NCBI GenBank assembly: GCA_002403205.1
Contig: DHHJ01000028.1
Span: forward strand, 1 to 48,548
From: Anaerolineaceae bacterium UBA4775
Lineage (GTDB): Bacteria > Chloroflexota > Anaerolineae > Anaerolineales > Anaerolineaceae
Length of the DNA stretch: 48,548 nucleotides
Direction of reading: 5' to 3'
Position numbers and translations under genes: made by a program
In this document: piece after piece, positions 16,602 to 25,140 of the stretch
Position numbering within the stretch: the first letter of the stretch is position 1
Layout: every line of letters begins with the position of its first letter
The notes under the pieces: model-generated
What the model was told of the DNA's origin: nothing
Database searches by the model: none
The model's input: the letters and a program-made list of their open reading frames with translations, nothing else

Positions 16602-16817
16602 ATGGCAGAACGAGAACTTGGCCTTGTCAAGTGGTTCAATGGCGAAAAAGGCTATGGCTTCATCGCCCGTGACAACGGCGAAAAAGACGTTTTCGTACAC
16701 TTCTCTGCGATCAATGCTGAGGGTTTCCGCACCCTGCGCGAAGGTCAACGAGTAGAGTTTGAAGTCGTCGAGGGCGACAAAGGCCCCCAGGCTCAAAACG
16801 TCGAGATCATCGAGTGA
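16602..16817 (+). CDS. csp: Cold-shock domain protein (CspA family)
   Basis: A 71-residue single cold-shock domain that binds single-stranded RNA/DNA and melts RNA structure. RNP1 (KGYGFI, 16-21) and RNP2 (VFVHF, 30-34) are intact and the length is normal. The start at 16602 is fixed by AAAGGAGGT nine bases upstream; the longer reading from 16536 would run through the leader. It is a monocistronic gene with its own promoter and a strong terminator. Confidence 0.97.
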   Translation: MAERELGLVKWFNGEKGYGFIARDNGEKDVFVHFSAINAEGFRTLREGQRVEFEVVEGDKGPQAQNVEIIE

Positions 16818-16840
16818 GAAGTCATCATCCGCAAACTAGA

Positions 16841-16871
16841 AAAATGCGGTGCTTTGGCACCGCATTTTTTT
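16841..16871 (+). terminator. Intrinsic terminator of the cold-shock gene
   Basis: Perfect 10-bp stem AATGCGGTGC / GCACCGCATT (16843-16852, 16857-16866) with a TTTG loop, followed by a T run to 16871. It ends the csp transcript 24 bases after the stop and has an A run on its other side, so it could also work on the minus strand. Confidence 0.92.
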
Positions 16872-16890
16872 ATTAAGTTATTAGGTAGAC

Positions 16891-17160
16891 TCAACAATCC
16901 TGTTGCCAATCAGCCAAATCCTGGAAGTCAACTCTCAACCGAAGCTTTAATATTAAAAAAAGAGCAACAATAGCAATCATCTCGTTATTCGCCTGGCATA
17001 CCTGATCAGAGGATCTCTCTGCATCACTTACAAACGTCCAAATCATCGCACAGCGCCGCAAAGCAAGAAACCCTACCACCTTTACAAACACGTTCGGGAC
17101 AAACTTACCGATGTACAAGTAAAAGGCTTTTATCGGTATGGGTGGATAAGTTATCTCCAT
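16891..17160 (-). CDS. Doubtful small hydrophobic ORF
   Basis: An 89-codon open frame with two hydrophobic stretches (VFVKVVGFLALRRCAMIWTF and MIAIVALFLILKL) in an otherwise empty 443-base gap between the csp terminator and the glycosyltransferase. There is no convincing ribosome site before its ATG and no recognisable family. It could be a decayed or chance ORF. The remainder of the gap holds only the hairpin at 17244-17266. Confidence 0.25.
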   Translation of the reverse strand: MEITYPPIPIKAFYLYIGKFVPNVFVKVVGFLALRRCAMIWTFVSDAERSSDQVCQANNEMIAIVALFLILKLRLRVDFQDLADWQQDC

Positions 17161-17243
17161 GAAGAATGGCCATCCGGAAGACTTCCAGCACTTCTCGCGC
17201 TCCGCTTAAATTGAGAGCGAGGATTGCCCTTTTTAAACAACTT

Positions 17244-17266
17244 ACCAAAGGACGTTGTCCTTTGGT
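17244..17266 (-). terminator. Hairpin after the glycosyltransferase gene
   Basis: A perfect 10-bp stem, ACCAAAGGAC / GTCCTTTGGT, with a three-base loop lies 49 bases past the stop of the glycosyltransferase gene on the minus strand. The sequence after it on that strand (AAGTTGTTTAAAAA) is only weakly U-rich, so termination is plausible but not certain. Confidence 0.5.
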
Positions 17267-17314
17267 GATGTCATTTATCCCTATGCCAATACCCCGAAAT
17301 TTCTAAATGAGAAA

Positions 17315-18505
17315 CTATGCCAAGGCCCGTTGATAGATCTCCATCAAATGCTTGGCATAATTGATCGGGTCATGCTGACGCTCAATCTTGTCCAGAGATG
17401 CGATACCTTTTACACGAATTGACCCGAGATCAGCAAAGATATCATGTATGGTCCTCTCCAATCCTTCCTCAATGGCCTTGCTGAGTTGAATCCGATGCTC
17501 ATCAGATTGATAATACGCTTCTCCTAGCGCATCGTGCGGCACATCAATCATCCAGCCGGTTTTTTCATCATTGATCTCTGGTAACGCGCGAATATTTGTG
17601 GTGATTACCGGCACGCCATTTGCTTGAAATTCCAGAACAGAAAAGCCATAAGTGTCAGCATATGTTGGCAGCAAGCCCACATGCACGGTCTTCATTAATT
17701 CGAGCACCTGGTCATTGGGTAATCTAGAATAATGGGTGATCCAATCAAGGTTCTTCGCGATCGTCTCTTTTGTCCATTGAAGATCGTCTTCTGTTTCGTG
17801 GGCAGCATAGTAATCCATGCGTAATGAACTGATAATTGAAAGCTCGATAGGATAGTGATGCACTCGCACAAAGTGTTCAAACACCCTCAAAATTTCTCGT
17901 CCACCTTTACGGAAAAATCCGGCCCCGACCAAAACAAACCTAATCGGCCCATCGACATCCAGACCCTTTTCATCATAGGTATTAACCATTTTGACCTGTG
18001 GCGGAGCCAAAACCGTCAACTTTGCATTAATTTTACGAGAATCAATCTTAAGACGGGACATTAAATCCAGCTGTATGCGACGCGTACAATCAGATAAGGC
18101 AATTAACTGTTTACATGCATCTCCACTTAGCGCATCAAATGCCCTTCTCTCCTTGGCATCCAAACTTAATGTGTCAGGCTTAGGGTTATATTTAGACAAC
18201 AAGCCTTTAAAACGCGGCAACAAAGTCTCAAAATTGCTGACCCAAGGCGTTTTGCCGTAACTTATGCCATTAAATAGATGCACGATATCAATTGAATTTA
18301 AACCCAGATCGTCAAATTGATTGTTTAGGTTAAATGTATTAATTAAAGAATGCCTGGCTAAGTGATTGATCTTCTGTGACGCATAATTGACCAAGCTGTA
18401 ATAATCATACACTTTTCGATATTCCACATCTGGAACTTGATGCAGGATCGTACGTGTATATGAGTAATAATTCCAGCGATAAAACAATACACCAACTTTT
18501 ATCAA
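17315..18505 (-). CDS. Family 4 (GT-B) glycosyltransferase
   Basis: A 396-residue GT4-type enzyme that would transfer a sugar from a nucleotide-sugar donor in surface polysaccharide or glycolipid synthesis. The GT-B C-terminal half is clear: FVLVGAGFFRKGG (about 192-204), HYSRLPNDQVLELM, VGLLPTYADTYGFSVLEFQANGVPVI split over the donor site, then LPEINDEKTGW. The second Glu of the E-x7-E motif is kept; the first position is Asp. Acceptor and sugar cannot be told. Translation starts at TTG 18505 with AAGGAG about seven bases upstream. It is an isolated gene, lower in GC than its neighbours, which may mean transfer. Confidence 0.85.
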   Translation of the reverse strand: MIKVGVLFYRWNYYSYTRTILHQVPDVEYRKVYDYYSLVNYASQKINHLARHSLINTFNLNNQFDDLGLNSIDIVHLFNGISYGKTPWVSNFETLLPRFKGLLSKYNPKPDTLSLDAKERRAFDALSGDACKQLIALSDCTRRIQLDLMSRLKIDSRKINAKLTVLAPPQVKMVNTYDEKGLDVDGPIRFVLVGAGFFRKGGREILRVFEHFVRVHHYPIELSIISSLRMDYYAAHETEDDLQWTKETIAKNLDWITHYSRLPNDQVLELMKTVHVGLLPTYADTYGFSVLEFQANGVPVITTNIRALPEINDEKTGWMIDVPHDALGEAYYQSDEHRIQLSKAIEEGLERTIHDIFADLGSIRVKGIASLDKIERQHDPINYAKHLMEIYQRALA

Positions 18506-18824
18506 TAAGGACTCCTTAGTTTGATTGCCATTTTCCCAATTATACAGTAATAAGCCGCCCTGATTTCGAATTGATACATCTCTTTACCATTTACTTGTCT
18601 GCAAGGCTTTGAACGAAACAAAGAGATGATATGACTTTTGTGAATTACTGGTGTGCTTGATTAAAGCAAACATACACGCTTCAATTTTCAGAAATCTTTC
18701 AGCCCAATTTCGTTATCATTTACAAATCAACGCGGGTGGATAAAAAAGCTTCACCTTTACCCGGATATTGAGCAAAGCAGGATCGGGAATAAAGTGAACC
18801 AACTTACCCCCTGCAATTACGATG

Positions 18825-18909
18825 AAGTTTCCCTTACCTTTACCTCAATAAAAATGCTATTTGATTATTGAGGTTAAGTTTCCCTTGATTTCACCATGAA
18901 AACGGTGAA
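18825..18909. repeat. Repeat-rich intergenic segment
   Basis: The 476-base gap 18506-18981 has no gene. It contains a direct repeat AAGTTTCCCTT (18825-18835 and 18876-18886), a 10-bp inverted repeat ACCTCAATAA/TTATTGAGGT (18842-18851, 18865-18874) lying between the two copies, and a TTCACC/GGTGAA hairpin (about 18892-18905). The layout of an inverted repeat flanked by direct repeats resembles a protein-binding region or remnant of a small insertion, but no element type is recognised. Confidence 0.45.
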
Positions 18910-18981
18910 TTCCATAAGATTATTTCTCGACTGGCATCTTTTTCCCGCCTTAGAGAATCCTCAAATGAGCAAAAGCCCTCT

Positions 18982-21498
18982 TCACCGCAAGACCAGCGGC
19001 AGGTAAATCCTGATCAAATCAGGTACAAATTCAAAGGCACCCATATCACACCTGGCATTTCCATCGCGGTCTCCATCCACCGGCCGGTTCACGCCGCGTT
19101 GGTCGGTTCCAGGGCAGAATTCCGGGCTGCCGGAATCGATGGCTGGGCTGCCTTCCATCAGGGCGTGGGTGAGCGTTGGCCCCCCGTTTTCCGCTAACGG
19201 CCCCAATAATGGGTCATCTTCCCGGTTACCCTCGCCTGCATACCCGCCCTCAACGATGCTGAAGGTGACTGCTGCACCTGGACCCGAAATCTGGTTGGGC
19301 GTGTTATTCCACAAAATGCCATTGACCAGGGTGGGTTGGCTTTCATGGTTGAAAAGGCCGCCACCCAATCCAGCTGGATCCTGAGATATGTTTCCGCTGA
19401 AGGTCACGTTGTGCAGTTCAGGATGGCTGGCTTGACTGTACATCCCGCCGCCCTTTTCGGCAGCATTTGCAGAAAAGGTCACATTGACCAGTGTCGGGGA
19501 ACTCTGATTGGTGTTGCACAGACCTCCGCCATTCAAGGCCGTATTTTGGAAAAAGGTCAGGTTATGCAATGCAGGGCTGCCGGAGTCGGCGAACAATCCC
19601 CCGCCGCAGCCATCAGCATCAACGCCATTGGCGGACCCTCCCGTGATGATAAAACCATCCAAAACAGCGCTGTGATCGACCTGGCTGGCAGTGACCACGT
19701 GATAGCTGTTGTCTGCATCCTCGGCTTGCTCACCGATGTTTCCGCTGAGCGTGGTGAGGTGCGTCCCCAGATGACGTTCTGTGCGCAACGTTTCGAAGCC
19801 TGAAAATCCGCCATAAACCGCCACGCCGTTCTTCAGGGTAAACGATGCCGACCGGTCGACCGTATCGGTCGGGAAATAGGTGCCCTCCGCCACCCAGATC
19901 TGACTGCCTGCCGAGGCGTAAGCCAGTGCGTCCTTAAGGTCAACAAAGGCATCCGCCCAGGTGGTCCCGTCTCCTGATCCTGTGGCATCCCTGTCCACGA
20001 AAATGATCGCATGCACCTCATACGCGCCCATATCACAACCGGTTTCCCCATTCGCATCGCCATCCAGCGGGCGGACCAGGCCGCGCTGGTCTGTGAGCGC
20101 GCAGGTCATCTGGCTGTTGGCATCAATCGCCGGACTGCCAGGCAGTAGCGCATGGGTCGGCGTGAATCCGCCGTTGTCCGCAATGTCACCCAGCAATGGG
20201 TCAGCGTTAAGGTTGCCCTCACCTGGCCAGCCGCCCTCAATCAGGCTGTATGTCGCCGTCAGGCTGCTGTAGGTATCCACCCAAACAGCATTCCCCCATA
20301 GGATGGCGTTGGTCATTGTAGGGTGGCTGATGTCATGGTTGTGCAAGGCGCCCCCATAACCAGCCTCATTGGCTGCCATGGTTATATGGGTCAGAATAGG
20401 GCTGCTGGCTTGATTGCACAACCCTCCGCCAAGATATTCTGCTTTGTTGCCCGAAAAAGTCACATTGGTAAAAGATGGCTCGCTCGCAAAATTGTAGACT
20501 CCGCCCCCATTCAGGGACACATTGCCCACAAACGCTGTTTGTGTGATCACCGCGTCGCTGTAGCTATTGTACAGGCCCCCGCCATCCACATCGGCTACAT
20601 TGCTCCCAAAGTACACCTCATCCATCGTAGGGGTGCTGAAGGTGTTATACATCCCGCCCCCTGATGCTGCCAGGCTTCCCGATGCTAAATTACCTTCAAA
20701 TCTTACCCTCTTCAGTGAGGGTGCTGCATATTCATTGAACATCCCGCCGCCAAAGGCAGCAGTATTGTCCTCAAACACCACCTCATACAGATTTGGCGCA
20801 CTCCCGCCCGTGTTCACCATCCCGCCGCCCTCGATAAGTGCAGAATTCGCGGTGAAACGCACATTGATCAGGCTTGGGTTGCTGCTGGCTTGATTGACCA
20901 TCCCGCCGCCGCGATAAGCAGCCGAATTCTCCTCAAAGACCAGGTTAGCCAGGGTGGGGCTGGCCATATCGTTAACCATCCCGCCGCCCGAATCGTCCGG
21001 CAGCACCCCGTGCCCACGCCCCTCGGTGATGGTAAACCCGTCCAGGATGGCACTGCTGTCCACTTCGTGCGCAGTGACCACGTGGTAACTGTTATCGCTG
21101 GCTAAGGCCGGGTCGCCGATGTTCCCGCTCAAGACCGTGGGGTGCGCCTGCCAGTCCCGCTGACTACGCGTCGCTTCCATGCCGGTAAAACCGCCATAAA
21201 CCCCCACACCCTCTATCAAGCGAAACGAGATTGAACGATCGACACCCTCCGTTGGATAGTATGTCCCTGTTGCCACCCAGATCTCGTCACCTGCCTCCGC
21301 CTTGACCAACGCCGCCTGCAGGTCACACGCTTCCGCCCAGGACGTGCACCCCGGTGCGTTAACCCTGCTGTCGACAAACCAGACTTCCCCGGAGGCTCTG
21401 TGCGGCGAAGACCCTGCCCCCACCACCCCGCCCAGCGAAAACAGCACCCGGGCAAACCCCATCAGGCTGGCCAACAGGAATATCTGACCTCTCTTCAT
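18982..21498 (-). CDS. Large secreted beta-helix surface protein with internal duplication
   Basis: An 838-residue exported protein with a signal peptide (MKRGQIFLLASLMGF...). It consists of two homologous halves (about 42-495 and 496-838). Each starts with an FVD..A.G...TWA.A..DL..AL entry domain, passes through VYGGF, LSGNIG and NSYHVVTA, and runs into repeated GGGM.N..S.P.L..V.F..N rungs of a right-handed parallel beta-helix. Each closes with GSPAID......TDQRG..RP.DGD......CDMGA+E, the choice-of-anchor Q type end. The second half has fewer rungs. Such proteins are cell-surface or secreted and may bind or cleave polysaccharide; no catalytic residues can be assigned. The end DLIRIYLPLVLR is common in Chloroflexota exported proteins. 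Confidence 0.87.
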   Translation of the reverse strand: MKRGQIFLLASLMGFARVLFSLGGVVGAGSSPHRASGEVWFVDSRVNAPGCTSWAEACDLQAALVKAEAGDEIWVATGTYYPTEGVDRSISFRLIEGVGVYGGFTGMEATRSQRDWQAHPTVLSGNIGDPALASDNSYHVVTAHEVDSSAILDGFTITEGRGHGVLPDDSGGGMVNDMASPTLANLVFEENSAAYRGGGMVNQASSNPSLINVRFTANSALIEGGGMVNTGGSAPNLYEVVFEDNTAAFGGGMFNEYAAPSLKRVRFEGNLASGSLAASGGGMYNTFSTPTMDEVYFGSNVADVDGGGLYNSYSDAVITQTAFVGNVSLNGGGVYNFASEPSFTNVTFSGNKAEYLGGGLCNQASSPILTHITMAANEAGYGGALHNHDISHPTMTNAILWGNAVWVDTYSSLTATYSLIEGGWPGEGNLNADPLLGDIADNGGFTPTHALLPGSPAIDANSQMTCALTDQRGLVRPLDGDANGETGCDMGAYEVHAIIFVDRDATGSGDGTTWADAFVDLKDALAYASAGSQIWVAEGTYFPTDTVDRSASFTLKNGVAVYGGFSGFETLRTERHLGTHLTTLSGNIGEQAEDADNSYHVVTASQVDHSAVLDGFIITGGSANGVDADGCGGGLFADSGSPALHNLTFFQNTALNGGGLCNTNQSSPTLVNVTFSANAAEKGGGMYSQASHPELHNVTFSGNISQDPAGLGGGLFNHESQPTLVNGILWNNTPNQISGPGAAVTFSIVEGGYAGEGNREDDPLLGPLAENGGPTLTHALMEGSPAIDSGSPEFCPGTDQRGVNRPVDGDRDGNARCDMGAFEFVPDLIRIYLPLVLR

Positions 21499-21707
21499 AG
21501 CTGTCCCTCCGCTCAGTGTGCAAGGTTGATCAAGTTTAATATTCTTGAGGATTTGGGTTAATATATCATGGTTTTCTTAATTTGAGTCGAGCCATCAGGC
21601 CCAACCATGTTGTTCAGAATTAGGGAAAGGCAATCGCTTTTACGGGAATCAACACGTGCAGCGGTCTGAGAGGCTTGATTTAACAATACAATTAACTACA
21701 GGTGTCC

Positions 21708-22613
21708 TCAAACCGCAGATTTTTCACCCTTTTGCACGGGCTTGAGGTTGACGATCAAAATGCCAGAAAGGATCAGCAGCGTTCCGATAATAGCCCCCCA
21801 GTGGAAGCGCTCGTCCAGAAAGATGATCCCCAGCAGCACCCCCACCACCGGCAGGATATAGGTCACCATCGACATGCGTGTCGGGCCGATGCGCGGCAGC
21901 AGGTCAAAATAGATGATGTAAGCCAGCCCGGAACCCAGCAAGCCCAGCCAGACAAGCGCCAGCCAGGTGATTGGCAGTTGCGGGAACACCAAAGGGCGTT
22001 CTGTCGACAGGGTGAAGGCCCAGATCATCACTGTAGCTGTGCTGAACTGCAGGAAGGCCTGAGTTTGCGAGGGCAGCCCTTTGGCCAGCTTTCGTGCAAA
22101 CACCGTTGAGCCGCCATAGCACAGCGCTGCAATCAATACAGCCGCCTGTGCGGCCAGGTGGGTGCTCCATTCCGCGCCAAGGTTGGGATACAGCAAAATC
22201 ACCACGCCGGCAAACCCGGTCAGTAAGCCAGCCGCTTTCTTCAGCGTGAAGCGGTCATCGCGCACAAAAAACGGCGAGATCATGATCGTGAAGAGCGGCA
22301 TGGTCGAGTTGAGGATCGAAGACAGCCCGGAGTCGATATGCTGCCCCGCCCACGAGATCAGCAGCCAGGGGGTGACAATGTTGATCAGCCCAAGCACGAT
22401 GAACACCCACAGCTTGGTCTTGATCTGCACCCAGGTAGCCCGGGCCGACCGCACCGCGAGCAGAAAGCCCCCCAAGCCCAGCAGCGCAAACAGCGTGCGG
22501 AAACTGACCAGCATAAACGGGCTGATCTCCCGCACCGCGATCTTGATCCACAGGAAGGAGGTGCCCCAGATGATGCCCAACAACCAGAACAGCAGCCAAT
22601 CCCTGGTTTTCAT
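21708..22613 (-). CDS. EamA/DMT-family transporter
   Basis: A 301-residue integral membrane protein of the drug/metabolite transporter superfamily, made of two EamA repeats with about ten membrane helices. The N-terminus WLLFWLLGIIWGTSFLWIKI and the second-repeat start YGGSTVFARKLAKG are typical. Substrates of such proteins are usually amino acids or other small metabolites, exported. The ATG at 22613 is chosen for its AGGA about ten bases upstream and family length; the open frame extends 23 codons further upstream. The 421-base gap to 23034 has no gene; an extended -10 (TGTTATAAT, 22867-22875) on the plus strand may serve the next gene. Confidence 0.87.
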   Translation of the reverse strand: MKTRDWLLFWLLGIIWGTSFLWIKIAVREISPFMLVSFRTLFALLGLGGFLLAVRSARATWVQIKTKLWVFIVLGLINIVTPWLLISWAGQHIDSGLSSILNSTMPLFTIMISPFFVRDDRFTLKKAAGLLTGFAGVVILLYPNLGAEWSTHLAAQAAVLIAALCYGGSTVFARKLAKGLPSQTQAFLQFSTATVMIWAFTLSTERPLVFPQLPITWLALVWLGLLGSGLAYIIYFDLLPRIGPTRMSMVTYILPVVGVLLGIIFLDERFHWGAIIGTLLILSGILIVNLKPVQKGEKSAV

Positions 22614-23034
22614 ATGAGTCCTGCCATTAATGCTGTCATCTGCAACCGATCCTCCGCTTTTGGAAATAACGCTAAGCGGCAATTATACTGAAAAATGAAA
22701 GGTTATGGGGGCAGTTTCCCTCCAGGCCGATCGATGATTTCTATCGGGCATCGGGCACTGCTGCGCCTCTCCAGCCCCTTCAAATGTGATAGTTTGATGA
22801 AACCCCATGTCGTGCGAGGGAATAGATGAAATTCGGATCTCAACCCGGCTGTACCCCAAAAAGACATGTTATAATCAGGCCAGCATTCATGGGTATTTAC
22901 ACATCTTAAATCGACCCGGTCTGGGGGCAATCCTGCAACCATGCCAGAAGTGAAGAGATCAAGCAGCCATTCTGGTTAAAAAGATTTTATATTAACATAT
23001 CCTTAGCTTAACAACATCGAAATGAGGTGACCTG

Positions 23035-24750
23035 TTGACCAAGCACAACCCCATTTTCCCCTTGACAGGTATTCTGATCCTGCTGGTTTTGGCGGCGCTC
23101 GCATGCAATTTTTCTCCGAAAAGCCCTCTTCCATCCGAAGCTCCCGGATTGCAGCTTGAGCCGCGTGGGGCGGATGGGTCCGTCTCAGGCAGTTTCCGGT
23201 ATGCAAACGGCACAGGCGATGAAACGCTCCTCTTCTCCGTCTCCACAGATGGGTTGGCCTCCTTCCGGTTGCAGGATGCTTCGGATGCAGATACGCTGAT
23301 CGTCAATTCTAAAGCAGAACAACTGCCTCACCTCATCTGGCAGGGGCAGGACCTTGACGGCTTGGGTGCCCTTACCGGCGAGGAGCAGGCCGCCCTGGAC
23401 GACCTGATGCAGGGCGACCTGGCCCAGGGTCTGGCGCTGATCCCCCTGGACCTGGCCTGCCAGGGTGCAGACGCCATCTCACCTGCCCAGGTGGCCGCGC
23501 TGCTGCTGCCTTTGCAGATGCACATCAAATACCATGTCACAGATCGCGCTGCTTTTGCCGCCGAGCTGGCAGCCCAGGCGAATTGCACCTACGACCTTGA
23601 GGAAACAGGAGAACCCGGTCAGACCCCGGCGGTCATCCTGATGACGTCAGCCAACCCGGTCCCGGTTGTGCTTGGCTATTTCCCCTTTGACGATGTGGGC
23701 GCAGTTGAAGCCGCACCGACAGGCGCAGGCGTACTGATGGCGCCCTTAGACCAGGCTCTGCGGTCAGAATATCCAAACATTCCGGCAATTTCCCTCTTTG
23801 AAAGCGAACCGATTCAAAACGTATGGGGGCCTTGCGAAGCGAAGTGCCGCGGTGCCTGTGGAGCAGACTGCACGCATAACAATTGCAAATTCTCTATCGA
23901 TGACCGCTGTGAAAAGGGCATGGACGGGGGAAACTCGGGCTATGCTTCACTGGTGAAGGTCTACAAATGCGGCACACACCCGGTCTGTATTGAACATGAC
24001 GCCTGCTACGATGACTGCAACCGCCGGCATGGCTGCGGGACCTTTGCCGCAGCGGTCTGCCGGCACGCTGGCGTGCTGGACCCCTCGAACGCTGTGGCAA
24101 CGATTTTCAGCCTGAACATTTCCTGCGACCGCAAGGTGATCAACACCCACCCTTGGGACGATGTGGAAAATTGGGCCCTGGGCTATGGACCCCAGACGGA
24201 TATCCAGGTCTTTGAATACCATGTCAAGGAGTACAGCTATGTGCGTGACCCAATCAACTGCCCCAGGGAGGGAGATCTGGAGCCGCCGATCCCCCCTGAA
24301 GAACTCCCTGAGCCTGCCCCGGAAGTCACCCAGGAGGAACCGGTGTCAGGCGATACCTATGAGGGAGAAACAGGTCTCACGAAGTTTTACGAACCCATTG
24401 AGGTGCGGACAGACCAGTTTGTGATCACAGTTGCCCCTGATGGGATCGTATCAGGCCTGTTTACTTACGATTACATTACACCTTCCTATCAGGAAGATAA
24501 TTGCACCATCCAGTACCATTTTGCAGCCACCATCGATGTCCACGGGATCTTGATCGATAATAAGGGGACGGTGAATGGTGACACCGTGTTTACAACCTGC
24601 AAACTGATCGGGTCATGCCAGGGGAATATAGGGTGTCCCGGCGGTCGCATGGAGCTGTACATCGAAATCAGCGATGGTAAGCTTGAAGGCCGCTATATAT
24701 TTGCTGAATTTCCGGAGCTGGAGATCACTTTCACCGGGACGAAAAAGTGA
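23035..24750 (+). CDS. Lipoprotein with a phospholipase A2-like domain
   Basis: A 571-residue protein beginning at TTG 23035 with GAGGTGA seven bases upstream. A lipoprotein signal ends in LAALAC with Cys24 as the lipidation site. The centre has a Cys-rich module: CRGACGADCTHNNC, then PVCIEHDACYDDCN with His321-Asp322, the His-Asp dyad and flanking cysteines of phospholipase A2. An N-terminal domain (40-240) and a C-terminal beta-rich domain (about 440-571) flank it, joined by a Pro/Glu-rich linker. It would sit on the outer face of the membrane. Phospholipid cleavage is inferred from the CxxHDxCY pattern; a PLA2-like calcium loop could not be placed securely. The 390-base gap after it holds only the regulatory region of the next gene. 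Confidence 0.75.
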   Translation: MTKHNPIFPLTGILILLVLAALACNFSPKSPLPSEAPGLQLEPRGADGSVSGSFRYANGTGDETLLFSVSTDGLASFRLQDASDADTLIVNSKAEQLPHLIWQGQDLDGLGALTGEEQAALDDLMQGDLAQGLALIPLDLACQGADAISPAQVAALLLPLQMHIKYHVTDRAAFAAELAAQANCTYDLEETGEPGQTPAVILMTSANPVPVVLGYFPFDDVGAVEAAPTGAGVLMAPLDQALRSEYPNIPAISLFESEPIQNVWGPCEAKCRGACGADCTHNNCKFSIDDRCEKGMDGGNSGYASLVKVYKCGTHPVCIEHDACYDDCNRRHGCGTFAAAVCRHAGVLDPSNAVATIFSLNISCDRKVINTHPWDDVENWALGYGPQTDIQVFEYHVKEYSYVRDPINCPREGDLEPPIPPEELPEPAPEVTQEEPVSGDTYEGETGLTKFYEPIEVRTDQFVITVAPDGIVSGLFTYDYITPSYQEDNCTIQYHFAATIDVHGILIDNKGTVNGDTVFTTCKLIGSCQGNIGCPGGRMELYIEISDGKLEGRYIFAEFPELEITFTGTKK

Positions 24751-25089
24751 CCCTTAAGGGTAAATGAAAGCCTACCGGGAGGGCATGGGTCAGGTTATCG
24801 GACAGAAGACTGTGAGTAAATCCTAGGGTTCCTGTTTTCATGCGAATGCTAAACGGGGCGGGGGGATGGAGCACCTATGCCAATAAGTGGACAATCTCCG
24901 ATAATCCTATCCCTTCCGATATTTATTTACGAAACGGATCAATAGATTGCACCAGGATTCTGTTAGACGCTCACAGAGCTATTCTAAGAGAATGAAATGC
25001 TGGACTCCTACCCTGCCCCCGCTACCCCCCTAAAAATTTCTGATACAATAAATTCATAAACACTATAAACCAACCAGGGAATTTTTGCT

Positions 25090-25104
25090 GGAAATATAAT
25101 TTCC
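25090..25104 (+). promoter_or_regulatory. Palindrome over the -10 of the methyltransferase gene
   Basis: GGAAAT-ATA-ATTTCC is a perfect 15-base palindrome that contains the likely -10 TATAAT (25095-25100), 36 bases before the ATG. It is well placed for autorepression, as seen in many restriction-modification genes. No -35 match is visible. Confidence 0.4.
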
Positions 25105-25140
25105 CCATTTAAAAAACATGATCTTTAAAGGATTGACCAG

